Source of the DNA: Streptomyces filipinensis
GTDB lineage: Bacteria; Actinomycetota; Actinomycetes; Streptomycetales; Streptomycetaceae
Length of the DNA: 64,000 bases
Direction: 5' to 3'
Assembly: GCF_014649495.1 (NCBI RefSeq)
Contig: NZ_BMTD01000031.1
Coordinates: 1-64,000 of the forward strand
The notes below the pieces were generated by a model. It saw only the letters and a list, made by a program, of their open reading frames with translations, made no database searches and was not told the DNA's origin. Of this stretch, positions 61,097 through 64,000 are shown piece after piece (position 1 is the stretch's first letter; each line of letters starts with the position of its first letter). A program made the translations under genes and the position numbers.

Positions 61097-61189
61097 ATGT
61101 CTTTGCTGCGCAAAATCACGGACCTGCTGTTCCGGCGCAAGAAGCGCGCAAGCCGCAAGAACGACGCATCCATCTACCCCATGTTCTGA
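61097..61189 (+). CDS. 30-aa basic peptide inside the biosynthetic operon
   Basis: ATG 61097 to TGA 61187-61189. GAAAAGG lies 9 bases upstream, and codon third positions are mostly G or C, supporting translation. The N-terminal part is an amphipathic hydrophobic stretch (MSLLRKITDLLF), the middle is strongly basic (RRKKRASRKN), and the end is short and aromatic (IYPMF). It lies between the SGNH and diiron oxidase genes with 44- and 18-base gaps. It could be a ribosomal peptide precursor, a carrier peptide or a small SxtK/DUF5989-type protein; the last is less likely because no clear membrane helix is present. Confidence 0.7.
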   Translation: MSLLRKITDLLFRRKKRASRKNDASIYPMF

Positions 61190-61207
61190 GCCCGCGAAAG
61201 GATGAGG

Positions 61208-63367
61208 ATGTACGACGACGGCGGCCCCGCCCGGGTCGTGTACGCCTACGCCGCCGACCCCGAGGCCTCGGTGCCGGACGGCGGATTCGTGGAGGAGGTC
61301 CGCGCCGAGCTGCGCCGGGCGGCCGGCGCCGACGGCCCGCTCGACGACCTCGTCCGGCAGGCCGCCGACTGGTCGGCCGAGGAGGGCAAGCGGTTCACGG
61401 GCCTGCTGGACGCCGGCCATCGGGAGGGCCGGCCCGCCGGGCACGAGGAGGTGCTGGTACGCCGTGCCGTGCTCGGCTGTGCCCCCCTCTCGCTGGTCTC
61501 CGGCGCCTGGCTGCAGTGGCTGAGCGCGCCCGGCACCTTCGAGGTCCCGGTGGTGCTGCGGATCCTCGCCCTGTACGCCTCCGACGTGGGCGCCGGACAC
61601 CCGCACGCCTCCCGGGGCAGCGCCTTCCTGGAGCTGCTGCGCCGGCTGCGGCTGGCCGAGCACGCGGTACCGGCCGCGCGGCTCACCGGAGACCAGCGCA
61701 TCCCCGAGTCGGCGTTCCGGCTGCCGGGCCTGCTGCTGGCGATGAGCAGGCGGCCGGACGACTTCCGCGGCGAGCTGCTCGGCGCCGATCTGTGCCTGCG
61801 CGCGGTCGGCCTGCTGCCCGCCCTGGCGATGGTCAGGCGGGCCCGGCCGGCCGAGACCGACTGGGACGCCGTGGACCCCTCGGTGCCACGGGAGGCGGAC
61901 GCGGAGCGGCCGGACCGGCAGTGCCGGGCCCTGGTCGAGGAGCTGGTCGCCGAGGACGGCGACCGGGCCGCGGACGCGGTGCGGCTCGGCTTCGCCTGGA
62001 CGCTGGGGGCGCTGCGCGCGTGGTCGGGCGGCCTGTACGCGGAGCTGGTCGCGGCCGGGGACCCGGCGTTCGACATGGCGGAGCTGATGCGGCTGCGGGC
62101 CCGCGAAGGGTCCGTGTACCACCACCAGTTCCTGCTGGAGGGCAAGCCGCTGGCCCGCTGGCTCGCCGAGTGCCGCACGGACGCGTACCCCCTGCTGGAC
62201 GCCCTGTCCCGCAGCAAGCTCGTCAAGCCCGGGCGGGCGTCGGCCAGCTCACTGGTCCGGGGCCTGGTCGGCGAACGCGGCCCGATGTTCCGGGTGTTCT
62301 CCCCGGAGGACCTGAACGTCATCCGCCGCTGGATCGACTCCCTCCCGACACCCTCCGACGACGCGATGACGGCACCCCCCGCCGTCGTGGCCGCGGAGTC
62401 CGCCCCGGCCGCCGTGCCTGCTCCCGCCGCCGTGGCCGCCGCCCTTCGGGCCGGGCACCGGCAACCGGGGCGTGTGCCCTCCTCCGTGCGGGAGGCCTAT
62501 CACCTGCTGATGCGGCGTACCGACAGCCCGGAGCTGCGGGTCTGGGCGAAGCGGTATGTCGCGGGGTGGCTGGCCCGCTCGCGGCACGGGATGGACGAGC
62601 GGACCATGCCGCTGCCGGTGCGCTGGGGGCGCGAGGGGCTGCGGCCCTGGCTGCAGGAACGGCACGACCGGCACGGCGCGGAGTTCGAGGAGAACGCGGA
62701 CGTACCGCTTCCCTCGCGGGAGGCGGTCGTCGACGACACCGTGCAGACGGCGCCCCTGACCCTGATCGACGGCAGCTGGCTGCAGGGCTTCACCGACTAC
62801 GAGCAGGCGTCCTCGGAGATCGGTCACTCGCTCTTCGAGACCTACTGGGACGAACTCGGCAACGGCGAGCCCCGGTTGAACCACCCGCTGATCTACCGGG
62901 ACGTCCTCAAGGAGATGGGCGTCGACCTGCCGCCCACCGCCTCGGCGGAGTTCGCCCGCTGGCCCGGCTTCCGGGACGAGTCGTTCGAGCTGCCGGTGTA
63001 CTGGCTGTGCGTCGGCCGGTTCCCGCGGACGTTCCTGCCCGAGGTGCTGGGGCTGAACCTGGCGATGGAGCTGTCGGGCGTCGGCGGCACCTACCGCAGG
63101 GCCCGGCTGGCGCTGAAGGCCTACGGGTTCAGTACGCGCTTCGTCGACATCCACAACACCATCGACAACGTCGCCACCGGCCACTCCGCCTGGGCCGCCG
63201 ACGCGGTGGACACCCTGATGGCCGCCCTGCCCGAGACCCCTGGTCCGGGCGGCCGGGAGGAGACCTGGCAGCGGGTGCGCACGGGCTACCGCTCGCTGAA
63301 CCCGCCGAGCGGTGTGGGCGCCCGGCTGGCCGCCCGCCGCGGACGGCTCGCGGGCAGGCGTGGATGA
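61208..63367 (+). CDS. Haem-oxygenase-like diiron oxidase (iron-containing redox enzyme family)
   Basis: A 719-aa protein. The last third resembles HDO enzymes: SSEIGHSLFETYWDE (about residues 535-550), LPVYWLCVGRFPRTFLPEVL, and FVDIHNTIDNVATGHS (about 645-660) with an H-x3-D-x5-H arrangement like the diiron ligands. The first half repeats helical features (FEVPVVLRILALYASD) and may be a second, degenerate lobe. An Ala/Pro linker sits near residue 395. HDOs catalyse N-oxygenation, C-C cleavage or desaturation of amino acids. ATG 61208 has AAAGGA 5 bases upstream; ATG 61202 is the alternative. Confidence 0.78.
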   Translation: MYDDGGPARVVYAYAADPEASVPDGGFVEEVRAELRRAAGADGPLDDLVRQAADWSAEEGKRFTGLLDAGHREGRPAGHEEVLVRRAVLGCAPLSLVSGAWLQWLSAPGTFEVPVVLRILALYASDVGAGHPHASRGSAFLELLRRLRLAEHAVPAARLTGDQRIPESAFRLPGLLLAMSRRPDDFRGELLGADLCLRAVGLLPALAMVRRARPAETDWDAVDPSVPREADAERPDRQCRALVEELVAEDGDRAADAVRLGFAWTLGALRAWSGGLYAELVAAGDPAFDMAELMRLRAREGSVYHHQFLLEGKPLARWLAECRTDAYPLLDALSRSKLVKPGRASASSLVRGLVGERGPMFRVFSPEDLNVIRRWIDSLPTPSDDAMTAPPAVVAAESAPAAVPAPAAVAAALRAGHRQPGRVPSSVREAYHLLMRRTDSPELRVWAKRYVAGWLARSRHGMDERTMPLPVRWGREGLRPWLQERHDRHGAEFEENADVPLPSREAVVDDTVQTAPLTLIDGSWLQGFTDYEQASSEIGHSLFETYWDELGNGEPRLNHPLIYRDVLKEMGVDLPPTASAEFARWPGFRDESFELPVYWLCVGRFPRTFLPEVLGLNLAMELSGVGGTYRRARLALKAYGFSTRFVDIHNTIDNVATGHSAWAADAVDTLMAALPETPGPGGREETWQRVRTGYRSLNPPSGVGARLAARRGRLAGRRG

Positions 63368-63427
63368 CGCCCGTACCCGATCGCACAGACCACATCCCGC
63401 ACACCAATTCCGTGGAGGAACGCAGCG

Positions 63428-64000
63428 GTGTCTGACCTGATCCTGGGAGTGTCGGCCTTCTACCACGACAGCGCCGCGGCGCTGATCGCCGACGGCGTGC
63501 CGGTCGCGGCCGCTCAAGAGGAACGTTTCAGCAGGCGGCGGCACGACCCCTCCTTCCCCGCCGCGGCCGTCCGCTACTGCCTCGAAGAGGCCGGCGCACG
63601 CCTGGACGACGTGTCCGCCGTCGCCTACTACGAGGACCCGCGGCTGAAGTTCCGCAGGGTGCTCGCCACCTTCCTCGGCGCCGCCCCGACCGGCTTCGCC
63701 TCCTTCCGCGACACCCTCCCCTCCTGGCTCGGACCGGGCGGCAAGCTGCGCACCGCCGACCGGGTGCGCGCCGACCTCGCCGCGCTGGGCCTCGGCCGGG
63801 TGCCGGAGCTGTCCGTGCGCCGCCACCACGAGTCGCACGCCGTCTCGGCCTTCTTCCCGAGCCCCTACGAGTCCGCGGCCGTCCTGTGCATCGACGGCGT
63901 CGGCGAGTGGGCCACGACCACCCTGTGGCACGGCCGCGGCACCGAGCTGACCCCCCTCGCGGAACTGCGCTTCCCGCACTCCCTGGGCCTGCTGTACTCG
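63428..64000 (+). CDS. NodU/TobZ-family O-carbamoyltransferase (N-terminal part, runs off the window)
   Basis: The visible 191 residues are the N-terminal Kae1-like domain of a carbamoyltransferase, which makes carbamoyl-adenylate and transfers the carbamoyl group to a hydroxyl. Motifs: ILGVSAFYHDSAAALIADG, QEERFSRRRHDPSFP, the metal-binding His pair RRHHESHAVSAFFPSPY and CIDGVGEW. GTG 63428 has GGAGGAA 7-9 bases upstream. Close relatives act in nodulation factor, tobramycin and saxitoxin (SxtI) biosynthesis. The C-terminal YrdC-like part and any following genes lie to the right of the window. Confidence 0.92.
   Translation, partial: MSDLILGVSAFYHDSAAALIADGVPVAAAQEERFSRRRHDPSFPAAAVRYCLEEAGARLDDVSAVAYYEDPRLKFRRVLATFLGAAPTGFASFRDTLPSWLGPGGKLRTADRVRADLAALGLGRVPELSVRRHHESHAVSAFFPSPYESAAVLCIDGVGEWATTTLWHGRGTELTPLAELRFPHSLGLLYS

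Noticed and set aside
60919..63435. 838-codon frame overlapping the diiron oxidase gene
   Set aside because: Composition is Gly/Ala/Arg-rich shadow; the oxidase frame has family motifs and a ribosome binding site.

Overview
This window is a high-GC actinobacterial chromosome segment, almost certainly Streptomyces. Codon third positions are nearly all G or C, GTG and TTG starts are common, and many genes start directly at a predicted -10 box spacing (leaderless mRNAs). It carries recognisable counterparts of Streptomyces genes: csoR, pstSCAB, ppk, mshD, glnR, nur, rsiG and devE/devA/devB. From memory of S. coelicolor numbering (about SCO4125 to SCO4192), the order looks broadly collinear with that core region.

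Layout. Bases 1-74 are the 3' end of a 5S rRNA and its strong terminator, so a ribosomal RNA operon lies just outside. Next is a GNAT acetyltransferase, then a six-gene minus-strand operon (644-7779) resembling a stripped-down type IV secretion/conjugation apparatus: pilin-like protein, VirB8-like protein, TrbL-like membrane protein, SCO6880-family protein, VirB4-like ATPase and a VirD4-like protein with no visible P-loop. Bases 8274-16110 hold secreted and envelope functions: a sedolisin, a TetR/SDR pair, a trypsin-like protease, a lytic transglycosylase-NlpC/P60 hydrolase, a PAP2 phosphatase and a Tat-type FAD oxidase.

Bases 16303-28187 form a phosphate island: a PHO-box array, pstSCAB, a PiT transporter with a PhoU-like partner, and a ppk-CHAD-NUDIX operon. 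csoR with its operator, a 55-aa small gene and a lipoprotein lie between. Bases 28499-39705 carry mycothiol synthase, a MarR/NmrA redox-type module with a perfect 12-bp palindromic operator, an MprAB-like two-component system next to an HtrA-like protease, a LacI regulator, glnR, a hydrolase and a MoaD-like protein. Bases 39845-42150 include a two-domain sulfurtransferase preceded by a 26-aa cysteine-containing leader peptide, a DUF1416 protein and a DUF2993 protein. Bases 42272-46607 contain a beta-helix protein, small proteins, an Scr1-type HTH/DUF397 module and a decayed pseudogene.

Bases 46642-56569 are a regulatory and development region: nitrobindin-like protein, nur, ygfZ-like, dtd, the anti-sigma gene rsiG, an Eis-like acetyltransferase, the tandem GntR paralogues devE and devA sharing a palindrome, the HAD phosphatase devB and a double-APH phosphotransferase. 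The right end (56619-64000) has a UvrA-like paralogue and then an apparent biosynthetic operon: SDR, SGNH hydrolase, a 30-aa peptide, a large haem-oxygenase-like diiron oxidase and a NodU/TobZ-type carbamoyltransferase that runs off the window. I recognise no published pathway with this combination; it is the best candidate for an undescribed system.
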